Positions 48,519-62,000 are shown, numbered from the stretch's first letter. The stretch is 64,000 nt of DNA from Harmothoe impar (GCA_947462335.1 OX381720.1:41957152-42021151), one strand, 5' to 3'. Notes: generated from the letters alone by a model not told the origin. A program made the numbers and translations.

Positions 48519-50275
48519 ACATTGATGAATCCTTAAAATTCCAACTCTACCCATGGCAAGGTAATAGAGTACGTACAATTCGGTGGCGCAATCCTACTTA
48601 CCAACGCAATATGGCTGATGGCGACCTTGTCAGGTGTTTTGATTATCCAATGGACTGCTTCCTGGTTTATGAGCATGAGCCTGATGTCTGAACGTCTCAC
48701 AGCTTCAATGGTAACCTAACGTAAGAGAAGAAAGTATCTCTACTTTAACTTTGGAGATTGATACCATTGTCTCACCCAGTGGGCAGAAAATTCAGTTCAA
48801 CATTGCATCAATGTTGAATCAACATCAAATCAACATTGACAACCAGTTACCAATGTTGATTCGATGTTCTGTGCCTCCTGGGCAACGACCGGACCAGATC
48901 TGGGTATGATTACAAGCATTATGCAGTTTCATCTAAGGTCCCAAGATAAATGGTTTAGAAAAATGCTATAGTGACTATAAACATGGGTAAAATAAATTAC
49001 GGCATGGCCAATGGAAGCACAATTTGAATAGTTGATCATTAGATAATGTCCAAAGCCTAAAATCATTATGATGCTCGTAGGGACAGACTCTCCCGGGAAC
49101 GTGGACAAGAAAATCTTTCCAATCTTGAATTAAGTGATTAATTTAAAGTCGATTATCTTAATATCTTAGATTATCTTAAAAGTATTACTTAGGAAATAAT
49201 GTTGGCGCCACTAATAGTGGTAAGCCTACACAGTTCATCGTAGGATAGGCTAGTTAACAGATGGTTAGCTAGTATGTAATGGGGGGCTCTACCCCCCAAC
49301 CCCCGTTTTTTTCCCCTTCCTTTTCATTTATTTTAAATGTTTATGTTGTCTCATCTGGGTGTACGGTGTATATTATAAAGGCAAACCTCAGGTAGCAAAG
49401 TGTGGGTGTGTGACACTAAGTGGCAGATTATCTTAAAATTATCTTAAAATGCGGAGGGTAACGTTTTCAAGATAATCACTTGATTTAAGATTGGAAAGAT
49501 TTTCTTATCCACGTTCCCCGGAGAGTATGTCAGCTAGTGCCATTATGATGTCAACATTGGTGATCCAAACTGGGAGTGTTTCACTTTTAACCAGTAGATC
49601 TCCAGGCATGTATTCATGTATCATTAGGACAATGGGCATATTACAGTAAAGAACACTGCAGCCCTGAAAGATTCCGACTTTTGTTTCAATGCAGCCTGAC
49701 ATTATGCCACTATATTGCCCAGGTACTTACTTGTACGGCACCATGCTCAGAGACTTGTGGGGCCCTGTACATGCTGAGGACATGTACCTCAGAGTCTGTA
49801 TGTACACATGTCGGTGTGCAGCTGTAGGTGAAGTAGGGACTGGCACCCCCAGATAGGTTGTACCGGGCGGCTGCATGCTCACTGTTTATACTGTACGTAC
49901 ACGTAGCTGTAAATAATAACAAACTATGTATACCAGCACAGTGTGCTAAACATGGCACTTTACTGTATCAAATTCTATTTCAATTTTAGTAAAATTTACA
50001 TCTCTAGTTAGTTTTAAAGTGGCATAATCACCAAGCATATCCCACTCACAATTCTAGTACTGTTCTAGTCTACTATGTGGTTAAGTGTGGGTGCATGGTG
50101 AGAATGCCCCTTTAATGGTGGGAGTCTATACATCTATTATACTTAAATATAATTAATGTTTACATGATAAGGAAATTACATGTGCAATTATGTCAAGATA
50201 TGTACCTTCAATTGATGAAAATGGGATTATTAGTACAGCCAGCACCATGCAGACATTTATATTATGCAGACCCAT
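45659..50275 (-). CDS. Type I membrane protein with betaglycan/endoglin-like orphan domain (8 exons)
   Basis: Exons in transcript order: 50206-50275, 49731-49906, 48602-48715, 47906-48117, 47812-47864, 47357-47422, 47097-47150, 45659-45762. Every border is GT-AG, and phases join to exactly 283 codons (282 aa plus stop). The N-terminus is a signal peptide ([14 protein letters not shown]). The middle carries [39 protein letters not shown] and [19 protein letters not shown], in the order and spacing of the membrane-distal orphan domain of TGF-beta co-receptors (betaglycan, endoglin). A Thr/Pro-rich linker follows. The last exon encodes a TM helix ([15 protein letters not shown]) and a very short basic tail (CCKYRKR). 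The ZP module of the vertebrate proteins is absent. The homology call is from pattern only; the gene model is strong, with exons 5-7 (short) the least certain. Introns contain several MITEs and an (AT)n hairpin. Confidence 0.7.
45953..46342. mobile_element. MITE with GTGGACAAGAAAATCTTTCC ends, copy 1
   Basis: Inverted terminal repeats GTGGACAAGAAAATCTTTCC and its complement bound about 390 bp; the interior near the ends repeats TTTTAAGAT. A relative lies at 49088-49525. Both are in introns of the betaglycan-like gene. Confidence 0.7.
48305..48405. repeat. (AT)n flanked by inverted ACTTTGTAAAGCACT
   Basis: GACTTTGTAAAGCACT at the left and AGTGCTTTACAAAGT at the right enclose a long (AT)n run. 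Together they form a large hairpin, a palindromic transposon remnant or an expanded hairpin centre. It is followed by another long (AT)n at 48420-48514. Confidence 0.8.
48420..48514. repeat. (AT)n microsatellite
   Basis: An almost pure AT dinucleotide run with a short (AC)n interruption. Open frames across it are artefacts of the repeat. Confidence 0.9.
48775..48882. mobile_element. 108-bp MITE, CCCAGTGGGC ends, copy 3
   Basis: Same length and structure as the copies at 24.6 and 33.1 kb, flanked by CA on both sides; the right end is mutated (CCTCCTGGG). Confidence 0.7.
49088..49525. mobile_element. MITE with GTGGACAAGAAAATCTTTCC ends, copy 2
   Basis: Inverted ends CTCTCCCGGGAACGTGGACA and TCCACGTTCCCCGGAGAG bound about 438 bp. 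It is related to 45953-46342, with a different interior, and lies in the intron between exons 2 and 3 of the betaglycan-like gene. Confidence 0.7.
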
Positions 50276-52260
50276 GTGAAACCTGTAAAAAAGTACAGTC
50301 ATCATCTACAGAGTACTGCTGTATTGTGCTATGTCTTTAGTCATCATGATGAATAAAGGGGCCCTTGATCAAGTTGATGGGGGGGGGGAGGGGTCCCCAT
50401 GTCCCGTGTCGATCTTAAGAAATGCTCATGTCGCCATGTGGATCTTGAGAAATGGCCATGTCACCATGTCGATTTTAAGAAATGTTCCATGTCCCATGTC
50501 ACTATCTATTTATTCATCATGTCCCATGTCACTCAGCCTCAAAAAGGCCCATGTCGCCGTGTCGAATTTAGGGGTCTAGGGCCATAATAAATGATGTCAC
50601 GCAGGGTGAGTATGTATATAAGTATCAATGTACAGATGGAGTATAATTCTCAGGACCCTCCCCAGGAGGCTCCACTGTCATCCAACAAGGCCTGTCTCAC
50701 TGCTCAACATAGCAACAAGTATTGTGTTTGTTGCCATAATCCAACCTTTTATGCTCTAGCCTGTCTTAGGAACAGTCACATTGTATAATATAGCCTATAT
50801 GTTACGATTGCACCACCACATGTAATTGAGGCCTTGTCCCATACATGACTGAGTAAGACACTCCATTTAGGTCCATACATGACTGAGTAAGACACTCCAT
50901 TTAAGTCCATTGCTCAATACATACACTGTGGATCCGGACAGATGCATTGTTGTGTAGTGTGTCTCAGATGGGGGTATATGGCAGAGAAGCACCACCAATA
51001 TGAGGAAATCTTCCAGGGTACGGGTTATGCAGCATTAGATTCCTCCTGTGTATATATATCATGGTTATATCCTACATACACTAAATGCAATACGTTGTTG
51101 CTGTTGTACACCTGTAGTGGTGGTGGTGGTGTGTGGGTGGAAGTAAACCTCCATGACCCAGTTCAGGTGTGTTTACCTCCTCCCTCCCACCTCCTACCAC
51201 CAAACCCCAGTTATTACAGAAGCCTTAGTCACAAGTCTACACATGTATAGAGGTGCTGAGACTAGATGTGTAACTGCGTTATTTTCCCTGAATAAACCAC
51301 TTAAAAAACTGACAGGCCATTCCCTGTTAAAGCAGCAACTTTTGCTCAGAGCATCGAATTTTAGATTATAACATGTCAGCAATCTTTACAGACTTAAATG
51401 TGGATTAGCTAATTCTTGAATAAAATAGGTCCTTCTTCCTATGTGAAAATAGGCTCAATACCTCCTATGAGAATAAAAGTCATCCAACTGTAAACCGGAT
51501 AACATAACGATCTGTAGGATCTGCCTACTCCATGGTGCCTCCTATTGGGCTTGAGGTGAACTATCTCTCACTATGCTCCTATTTATGAGCATAATGGATG
51601 CACTATTCCCATCCACAACCATAAGGGTATTCATGCAGACCATACATTATATATTTTTAGTTTGAATATCTTTATTTCACCATAATTACTTTTACATAGC
51701 GCGTCCATGTAGAGGAATCATCAAGTTCATGATACATAGCCGGGATGAATGTGACATAATAATTTCCGATTTGACATAGACATTAACACTGACATTAGAT
51801 CATCATCTTAATGTACCGGTATATGCACGACAAGGAACAATACATTCATACTGATCGAGAACCATTTATACCGGTAGTCCCACTCCAAAATATTATGTGG
51901 AGTAAATGACTACCGTTAAGTACATATTCATAGTAAATTTGCACCTCAATGGACATAATTAGGTCGCTTATAAATCCATGTAAATGTGAAGAAAGACTAG
52001 TTTTTCCTTCATCCCCACTGTAGATACAGTGTTGTGGGTTGATCTTCGGGAAAAACCATGTGAGCTAACATTACGGGGTAAGACACAGGTGAGAGTTAAA
52101 AAATGATAAATAAGAATTACCGTTATTGGTTTAATTTGTTTGAAAACAAAGGGAGAGATTTTGTAGATAGATTATGGGACCATTTAATTGAGAATTAATT
52201 GGATTTCAAGCTGGGAATTTTGGGAGTCTGACACTCGACAAATCACTTGATGAAAAATTC
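50276..52260. other. Intergenic region upstream of the betaglycan-like gene
   Basis: It contains an inverted copy of the CGACATG-type repeat (about 50355-50590), a tandem duplication of a ~36-bp unit (50835-50904, ATACATGACTGAGTAAGACA), and a dispersed repeat (about 51300-51650) that is the reverse complement of sequence at 8100-8460. No gene was recognised. Confidence 0.6.
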
Positions 52261-52301
52261 GGTTATAAATGAGGGGGGGGGGGGTGGAGGTCTACATAGG
52301 A

Positions 52302-54370
52302 CTACCATTTTAGGGGGACCAGCCCACAGCCAGGAATTCTGGTTTTCAGAATTTTGTTGGTCTCATTTTTGAATTCTATTATGTTAGCTGCTTTACGTCT
52401 GGGTATGGGCAGGTCGTTCCAACTTATGGCACCGGAAAACTCTACACTACGTTCATATGAGATACCATTAGGGTGTATTACCTTGGACATAGGAGCTGAA
52501 AATGCTGATGTGGCTCTCTGCCGTTTGTCTATATACACCTCACATTGCATACGTGTATACATATAGTTCAATAAATGCGCATATCTTCTATCTATGAGAT
52601 AGTTAACCTTGGCATCCTTGTGTACAGTGTCAGTCTCAGTTAGGTGAGGATGTTTTAAACAGATTTTCAAACAATGATTCTGGGCATATTGCAAGGGTTT
52701 TAGATACTTATCACTGGTTGTTAGGAATAATATATCAGCATAATAGAAATGAGGTACTACAGTTGCTTTGAATATTCTAATTGCCAATTTGGCATCAAGG
52801 TATGGACGTGATAGGCATAATTTATAAGTTTTATAGGCAGCAATTTTGGCTATATATTTAAGGTGAAGTCCATAGTTAAGAAGGGGGTCAAGGATGACTC
52901 CCAAATATTTGTAGCTAGGAACCACTTGCAATTTCTCCTCATTAAGCGTCAAATTAACATCCAGGGAATTAAGTTTTCTATTGCTGGCAGCAAATATCAT
53001 TAGCTTGGTTTTAGTAATATTAACAGATAGTTTGTTTTGTTGACACCAGGTTAAATAGCAATCTAGGTCCTGTTGCAACAGGGTTTGCGCTAGCCCAAAG
53101 TCATGATTCGCTACATAAATGACTGTGTCATCAGCATACAATTTAATTTTACAGTTTTTTATACATTTTATGACATCGTTTACATACAATAAAAATAATA
53201 GGGAGCCCAAAATGGACCCCTGGGGGACACCGCAGACCACTCTCTCTCTCGGTCAGACAACACCCCATTACAAAAGACCGTTTGAAATCTGTCACCTAAG
53301 TAATTTTCGAACCAGTGGTAATTGTCAGACCTAATTCCATGATGGTCAATTTTTAGAAGAAGAACAGAGTGGTCTACGGTGTCAAAAGCCTTGCGCAGGT
53401 CAATAAATGCAGCAATAGTATTGTTAGCAATGTTCAACTCCCTTTTGATGTCATCAGTGAATTTCGAGAGGGTATCTACCGTACTATGTCCTGCACGGAA
53501 GCCACCTTGCTCTTTTGTCAGTATTTTTTCATGTGTGAGGAAGCCATATATTCTATTGTGAACATTTTTTTCTAGCAATTTACAAGGTAGGGGTAGTAGT
53601 GAGATTGGTCTGTAGTTATTGACAGACTTGAGATTACCAGACTTAGGAATAGGGGTGACTTTAGAAGTTTTCCAGGAATCAGGTATTTTATTTTGAGAGA
53701 AAGAGAGGTTAAAGATTTTAACAAGTTTGCCTGGCATATGGGTAAAGGTCGTCTTTAGTATTTTGGAAGAGACATTAGTAATTGCAGAGGATTTATTTAT
53801 ATTGATTTCATTTATTAATTTATTGACTTCTTGTAAATTAGTAGTGAATGGTTCAATATGGTTACCACAACGTTCATCATACTGCTTCCAGGGGACATTC
53901 AAATTTCGCGCCAAGTCCGGCCCTATCTGAGTAAAGTATTGGTTGATAAAATCAGCCGTCTTTTCCTCAGGTACAGGAGTATCAGTAGTCTGATCAACGA
54001 GAACAATATTTTTAGACTTATTGGGTTGACCAGGGATAATACCATTAAGAATCGCCAGAATTGCTTTTGGTCTTTTTTGTGCTCAGAAAGTAGCTCCTTA
54101 AAGTAGGATTTCCGCATACGATCTACTTTTTTATTTGACACATTTTTTGCTTTATCAGCAATATCCCAATCTCTGTCCAGACCTCAGTTCCTTGCCACCC
54201 CAGCCTTTACATTTTTATCCCTAATGTGCTCATAGGTATCCTGGGTCATCCAAGGTTCCCCGTATTTTGGAATCTTAAATTTGTGTAAAGGGCAGTATTT
54301 ATCCAAAATTTGGAGCACTGCTTTCATCAACTCAGACCAACAGAATTCTACGTCATTTGACTCATTAAAT
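52302..54370 (-). pseudogene. Non-LTR retrotransposon with reverse transcriptase, 5'-truncated and frameshifted
   Basis: The minus strand encodes the endonuclease-RT linker (PWMTQDTYEHIRDKN near 54260), then RT motifs: GGFRAGHSTVD, AFIDLRKAFDTVDHS, VCGVPQGSILG, and the catalytic LYADDTVIY, followed by SYKYLGV and the C-terminal domain ending at 52302. The frame is broken at least three times: a stop near 54181, a shift near 54050, and a shift near 53240 inside the PQGS motif. The endonuclease itself is missing, so the copy is 5'-truncated and dead. RT type is CR1/Jockey-like. A G-run lies just past its 3' end (52273-52285). Confidence 0.88.
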
Positions 54371-54377
54371 ACAACAC

Positions 54378-55100
54378 AGAAGGATCAATATATCTGTATT
54401 TTTAACCCATCCAGTATGCTATAGAGAGGCTTTGTCATTCCCTATGTGTTTCTATTTAAGGGTGACCTCAGCATTCACAGCATGATCAAGTTTGAAAAAA
54501 AAAATCAATGGTATATATGTGAATGAAAAATACTTCCCTATATATTGGTAGTATGTAGACCTCCACCATGAGACATTAGTGTGTAATGATTGCTCTAAGT
54601 ATAATAGCCACGCAAGACTAAGCCATTTTAGTTCAATCTTTTATCTGCCATTTTTGGGGGGCAAATTGTTTCATATCTATGACAATTAATGTCTATTATG
54701 GCAATATTATTAGGTTTCAACACTAGAAACCTGCAAAATATTAACTTATAAAATCATTATTGTCATATTTCACATTTTTCAGGAAAGTGACCCAAAATGG
54801 GTGTTTCAGGACACTGTTTTTTTGTAGCAAATATTCAATAACACAAATATTTATCCACCTACAAACCAACTTTGGTACCTTTATCCAGAAATAAAGTAAA
54901 TTTCCCCTAATTCACTAGACTACTAACACAAGAGGTCATATTGGCATTGGCCCCTGCAGAGGTGGGCAGAGGTGGTTTCCCTTCCCAACACAGAAGGATC
55001 AATATATCTGTATTTTTAACCCATCCAGTATGCTATAGAGAGGCTTTGTCATTCCCTATGTGTTTCTATGTAAGGGTGACCTCAGCATTCACAGCATTAC
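54378..55100. repeat. Direct duplication of a ~105-bp segment, part of a dispersed repeat
   Basis: The segment beginning ACACAGAAGGATCAATATAT and ending CAGCATTCACAGCAT occurs at about 54373-54482 and again at about 54985-55097 with few differences. Sequence between them is inversely related to 7860-8060 (for example the GCAGAGGTGGGCAGAGGTGG part near 54957). Confidence 0.65.
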
Positions 55101-56137
55101 AAGTTTGAAAAAAAAAATATATGTGAATGAAAAATAATTTTCTATGACTGGTAAGCTTGATATAGATTTTCAGATTTTTTTTTACAACATGTTTTTGCAC
55201 GCCCCCTTCATTTCGCATTGAAAATTCCATAGGAAAACTTCGAAAATACTTTGCAAAGCTATTTCACCCATAAGGAAATACAGAACACCTTTGCAAATGC
55301 ATTCGATGGAAAGGTAATGAAGAGAGCTTTCAGGGAAATATTATTACAAGTCCGGATAAATGGTGCCACATTGCCTTAATGACTATGAACTATTCCAAGA
55401 AACAAGTACCATACCTTGACAAGCCCCACATCTATCTTAGTTACTAGCCTAGAGATTAAGCTACTAGGGGTATAATTCTAATTTTGACAAATCTTTGGTC
55501 TGGTTTGATAAAGTTTTCCTGATCTTTAGTATAAGTAGCACCTATGTAATGACACATGGACCTGTAAACCTGGGGTTTTTTCCATGGTAGTTCTTTGAAA
55601 ATGGCAAGAATTGAGGTGTTTCTTGCCAGAGCAGACACCCCGCGCCGATTGAGCGAGCAAGAACTCAGAAACTATGTGGAAATTAAGTTAACATGGAATT
55701 TAGAAATGGTCATCCAGGAAGATCTTCCAATTTTGGTTGAGTTGACACTCCATAAAGGGTGCATAGTCCTGACCCTTTATATTCCGTATAAGAGTCCATT
55801 TTACTTTGAATACAGAATAGTCTGTATAATCATACTCATTACACCAAAATTGGACGCTTGTTAATGTAAACAGGTTAGAGTAATATGACAGTATACTACC
55901 ACTGCAGCAACCAATAGGGGTTACCCACATAGGAGGATTCGCCATTCATTTGGTTTGGTAGTTTGTAAAATACTGTTTCGCTTTTAGCGATATTCATTCA
56001 TTCAACGATAATATATCAATATCTAACAGTGTCTAAGAAGTATATAGCCGAGTCACTAAGCATATCACCTTGAAGGAGTTGCTGGATCTGTGCAATAATT
56101 AAACATGTGATTGGGTCGGAATGAGCTCTGAGCTGCC

Positions 56138-56510
56138 CATTGGCGGATCCAGGGGGAGGCCCAACGGGCCATGCCCCCCCCCCCTCAAAGAAAGAGGAAG
56201 AAGTGAAAAGAAAGGAGGAAAAAAAGAGAGAGATAAAGAGATTGTGGAGTATGATTCATAGGGCCTGACTCAGGGCCTCTGATCTTGATGGGGGGGGGGG
56301 GAGAGGGGGCTGACTCTTAAAATATTGCGTCCTAGGATGCATGAGAATGCACCATTTAAAGTCTAGATCAACAACATTTTCTCGGGGGGGGGGGCATGCC
56401 CCAAACCCCCCTAGTATAGCTAATACGCTTCACTCGTGGGAAAAAGATAGTGACTCCGGGTTGGCCAGGTTGCCCCCCCCCCCCTCTAGGCAATCCTGGA
56501 TCCGCCACTG
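56138..56510. mobile_element. hAT-like MITE, CAGTGGCGGATCCAGG ends
   Basis: Left end CATTGGCGGATCCAGG and right end CCTGGATCCGCCACTG bound 373 bp. Flanking 8-mers GAGCTGCC and GAGCTATT share their first five bases, a decayed 8-bp duplication as expected for hAT. The interior has C-runs and a GA-rich stretch; no coding capacity. Confidence 0.65.
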
Positions 56511-57447
56511 GAGCTATTCCTGTTTAATAGTGGGGAGCAGCTCAGGTGAAGCCTGTATGGCAGAGAGGAATAGAGGCAAGATGGGATATAAAGTCAATTA
56601 CCTGACTCACTGAAAAGACTGTGGATGGGAGGCCCTTTCATATTACTCTTTTAATAGTGCTTTTCATACTAGGGATGTTTGGTGAAAATTAATCTACAAG
56701 GAAACACATAAGTCAGATAATATTTGAGATTATAATGTCTCTTTATTGCACAAGGTGATTTTCTAAAGAGGACAATACAATCAAAATCTAGGCCATTAGC
56801 CTTTGGTGTTGTCGTTACAGATACATGAGCTGTAGGATGTTGTTATTGATATGACACACATTCAACCAATCACATACAGGTAATTGGGAGGTAACATAGC
56901 AGTTTACAACAGATCCATGGCTTTACACGCTGGTTATACAAGATGGTTCTTTATGTAAAGGCGGCAGACAAGATGAGCTATACAAGCGAGGCAGACAAGA
57001 TAATCCTCATCATCAGCCAGGGCACACACCTGGGCCAGGTTCAGGTAAAAACTCAGGTGTGCCCTAATCATCTGTTCCTGGACTGAAGTCGTTCATCTGA
57101 CAGGTTTGGTCTAATCCAGTGTCCATATACAATGCTATAGTGGGCCATACATTTGCTAATTGCTAACTTATTGGATAATAAAAATGCATGGACAAACAGA
57201 ACAAAGATAACTTATTTTGAGTTCATTTTAGGCATGTATACCCAAGAAATGACAATTGACAATTGGCAAATGACAATTGGCAAAGATGTGGAGAATTGGC
57301 CATAATATGACTTTTGGGCATGGCTGCATATTAATTAATGTGACCCGACCTTGACCAAACTGGAATGGACTAGAACCAGACTATAGTTTGCGCATGACCC
57401 TGGCTCTAGATTATTAGGCAGGTCCTCAAGCCCTGGCTCTGATTATG

Positions 57448-57694
57448 TACACTACAGTGAAACAATGTTTTTTCATTTACGGTGAATCTCACATTAAAAT
57501 AATTATAATCATCATTGAATAGCAGAGAAACATCGTATAATAATGATGAATCACCGTAAAAATACAACGGGAAAGGCCTGTAAAATTTACGGGGGAAAGC
57601 AAAATACGGTGACGGTAAAAAAACGGGAAACGGTCGGCATTCAGTGATGCCAGTGATTCACCGTAATTTTTACGGGATATTTTTTACAGTGTAG
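57448..57694. mobile_element. MITE with TTACGGTGAATC subterminal repeats
   Basis: Imperfect inverted ends TACACTACAGTG and ACAGTGTAG, with inverted TTTACGGTGAATC / GATTCACCGTAAT inside each end and further CCGTAAAAAT/ATTTACGGG words. Non-coding. Confidence 0.55.
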
Positions 57695-58350
57695 GCGTCA
57701 CATGATCACCCCCATAAAGGTAAGGTATATGCAACCGGAGGGTAAGTTCAGCCCAAATCGGCTCCTACCTGTCTCTATGTTACAGAGTCAGGCCCTAGTA
57801 TAGTAACCTGATAACAGGCATGCTTTTGGCAGTAGTACTCAGTACCAATATAGAAGCAGACTCATGGTGAAGCCACCTAGTACTGGGACAAGCCTAAGGC
57901 TAAAGTATCAGTTTACTGGTGTAAATGGAAGATGCTCCCAGGGGAGTAATGAAGAAACATCTACATAGCCCAGGAGCTGTGAGCTATTTCCTGTATGAAG
58001 GGTACAAAGCATATTTTACTAACCCCCCCCCCCCACAAAAAACACTTTCTATTTAAAAAATGTCTCATCCTACGCAAAAAGGCTGACGATTGAAGATTCT
58101 TTAAAAAAAGAGTTAAAATTGACCTAACACATGTTTAAAAGACACCGGAATCGTAACTCACATGACAAGGTATCATAAAGGCAGGTATCAAGGATATATT
58201 CGGCCAATGCCGACAACGAGTGGACATAATTATGCATACTCTAGGCTGTATCTCACGACCTTGAGCCAATGTTTTTGTCTCTGACTGGGTGCTGTCTCTG
58301 ACGAGGTGCCGTCTCTGACCTGATGTCAGAAAAACGTGTTTTTTACTATA

Positions 58351-58439
<89 letters not shown>

Positions 58440-59009
58440 ATCTAGCATAGTCATCTAGCATTGAGATTTCATTATTCTATTTCTTTAGCACTGTGGGATC
58501 CTGTATACCCCCCTTGTGGGTTCCTAGTTGACCTTGACCTATGACCTTTGTCAGGACCCCACAGCGGTTTAGCTCTATCTCTCTATATATAAATAACCCT
58601 ATGGGATCTTTTTGAAGACCCAACAAGGGACTACATAAGTTCATAGATGTATTCCTATGATATATCTTGGTTTATTGACACTATTTCAATTCATATATAA
58701 CACGTACAAATGTTTTGATATTGCATTATTTATTCATTTATTCATTAACATTATCTGACAAAATAGCAGCACATCGATTCTCAGCAAAATGGCAGGTATA
58801 TAGTTTGCTCAAATTATCTGAGGTTACAGTTTAAAACTGTTACTATGACAACATATGTAGGACAAATGGACATCAGGAGGTTCAGCCAGAGTGCTCTGCC
58901 GAACACTTTCTTGGGGTTGGATGGTCGAGGACTTGGGTATGGAAGGGGTCAGGAATTACTACAATTTTTCATGAGGAATGGCATAGTGGAGACATCGATT
59001 TTATCCAAA

Positions 59010-62000
59010 TTTGATGTGTCATTTCACAGGAAAATGCATATGTTGTGCAGTGGCGGCCCACCAGATTTCTCTGCCCAAGTATTCAAGTAGACAGGAACAT
59101 ATTCCTCATAGTGAACAGGTAGATTTCCAGACAATGTGGACTCATTCAGGGATACCTGTTGTCAGTTCCCTTTGGATTGTCAAATGCAATTGGAGGCCCC
59201 TACTCAGTTATACCATACAATGCATGTTGCAGTTCTCTTTAATTGTTGTAAATTTCCTGTATGGTCCTTAGTAAACCTTAGGATCCCACATACCAGGGTG
59301 GTGACTGATTTAATATCCCACAACCCAGGATCACAACTGACATGAATATGGTCCGTCATAGGGGTATTCAAGGCAGGAACCTAACTACTGGGGATAGGAT
59401 CCCACATGCCAGGGTGGTGACTTATGTAATAATACAAACCCCAGGATCACAACTGATAGGATATAACCAGCCAGGCCTTATTTCTCTGGGGGTATTCAAG
59501 GCAGGTACTCAACTTGTTGCATGTTGTCAGTTATTCACTGGATTCTAAAACAAATGTTTTGAGCAAATTTTCAAATGCTACAAGAGACACAAGAATGAAT
59601 CTTTTGACTTTTAGATTTTCTAAAGATTCTGGATGTGGTAATACAACTGACATGAATATGACCAGCCAGGGTTTCTATCCATAGGGGTATTCAAGCCATT
59701 ACCTTAACTACTGGGGACAGGATTTAGGCAGGACCTCTTCATGCACTGAGCTTGGAAGACTGGACCAATGCATTGTATCAAGGGTTTCCAACCTTTACTT
59801 AAAAGTCACCTTAGTTTAATCCACTTAAAAGTCAGTTTGATATCATTTTGAAAAGATTTGTTAATTTTGTCAATCAATTTCTTGATTCAAAATTTTCATT
59901 TTTCATTTATTGGGTAACATTTTCAAAATGCAAACAAAACCACTAGAATGATCCATTTGACTATCAAGTTTCCAAAGGATTCTGAAAGTGGTTATATACA
60001 GAATGCAGGTTTAACTTTAGAATTTATGATTTTGAACTTGTCATCTGTAAGAACCATTTCTTAGTTCAAGCCGGTCAAATGTCTGTTACAAGTGTCTGGA
60101 CAATCTCTGTCTTCCTCCAGTTGTCAAAATGTGTGAACATTTACATCAAAATTTGCAACCCTGGTCACGTGTACTTTAAAATGAACACACTCTTCCGTCT
60201 CCATACTCAAATTGGTTCATTAGTATCAATCAATATCACACTTAGGACCCTGGTACTTTGTCCTGTGTGGGACAAGATCCCATAGTCAAGGCTGAGGTCT
60301 AATTCAAGACCCCACAAACCAGGACCCTGACTGACATGAATATAACTCATGAGGTATTGACAAGTAGGGTAATTTAGTTCAAGGCAGGGGGTGCAGTTTT
60401 CATCCAGTTCTGATGGAGGTCTTTTTACACCACAATTATGAGGACTTTATTGTTTATACTTGTGGCACATTCAATCTGTCATTTCACAGGCAAATGCATT
60501 TGTTGTGCAAGAGGTGGCCCACCTGATTTCTCTGCCCAAGTATTCAAGTAGACAGGAACATATTCCTCATAGTGAAAAGGTAGATATCCAGGCAGTGTGG
60601 ACTCATTCAGTAATACCTGTTGTCAGTTCCCTTAGGATAGTCAAATGCAATTGGAGGCCCTACTCAGTTATACCATACAATGCATGTTGCAGTTCTCTTT
60701 AATTGTTGTAAATTTTCTGTATGGTCCTTAGTAAACCTTAGGATCCCACATACCAGGGTGGTGATTGATTTAATATCCCACAACCCAGGATCACAACTGA
60801 CGAGAATATGGTCATAGGGCTATTCAAGGCAGGAACCTAACTACTGGGGATAGGATCCCACATGCCAGGGTGGTGACTTATGTAATAATACAAACCCCAG
60901 GATCACAACTGATAGGATATAACCAGCCAGGCCTTATTTCTCTGGGGGTATTCAAGGCAGGTACTCAACTTGTTGCATGTTGTCAGTTATTCACTGGATT
61001 CTAAAACAAATGTTTTGAGCAAATGTTCAAATGCTACAAGAGACACAAGAATGAACCTTTTGACTTTTAGATTTTCTAAAGATTCTGGATGTGGTTATAC
61101 AACTGACATGAATATGACCAGCTAGGGTTTCTATCCATAGGGGTATTCAAGCTATTACCTTAACTACTGGGGACAGGACTTAGGCAGGACCTCTTCATGC
61201 ACTGAGCTTGGAAGACTGGACCAATGCATTGTATCAAGGGTTTCCAACCTTTACTTAAAAGTCACCTTAGTTTAATCCACTTAAAAGTCAGTTTGATATC
61301 ATTTTGAAAAGATTTGTTAATTTTGTCAATCAATTTCTTGATTCAACATTTTCATTTATTGAGTAACATTTTCAAAATGCTAAAAAAAACACTAGAATGA
61401 TCCATTTGACTTTCAAGTTTCCAAAGGATTCTGAAAGTGGTTACGTTCAAAATGCAGGTTTAACTTTGGAATTTATGATTTTGAACTTGTCATCTGTAAG
61501 AATCATTTCTTAGTTCAAGCCGGTCTAATGTCTGTTACAAGTGTCTGGACAATCTCTGTCTTCCTCCAGTTGTAAAAATGTGTGAACATTTACATCAAAA
61601 TTTGCAACCCTAGTTACATGTACTTTAAAATGAACACACTCTTCTGTCTCCATACTCAAATTGGTTCATTAGTATCAATCAATATCACACTTAGGACCCT
61701 GGTACTTTGTCCTGTGTGGGACAAGATCCCATAGTCAAGGCTGAGGTCTAATTCAAGACCCCACAAACCAGGACCCTGACTGACATGAATATAACTCATG
61801 AGGTATTGACAAGTAGGGACATTTAGTTCAAGGCAGGGGGTGCAGTTTTCATCCAGTTCTGATGGAGGTCTTTTTACACCACAATTATGAGGACTTTATT
61901 GTTTATACTTGTGGCACATTCAATCCGTCATTTCACAGGCAAATGCATTTGTTGTGCAAGAGGTGGCCCACTAGATTTCTCTGCCCAAGTATTCAAGTAG

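Larger units (their letters stand above)
55101..58990. other. Intergenic region with small repeats
   Basis: No convincing gene. Besides the two MITEs it has C-runs near 56176 and 58025, a diverged half copy of the 29.0-kb foldback (58246-58335) and a pure (AT)n run at 58354-58436. Confidence 0.55.

Noticed and set aside
48285..48578. Tyr/Ile repeat frames
   Set aside because: They are translations of the (AT)n microsatellite.
55595..55864. 89-codon plus-strand frame
   Set aside because: It has no domain, no splice context and no support beyond length.
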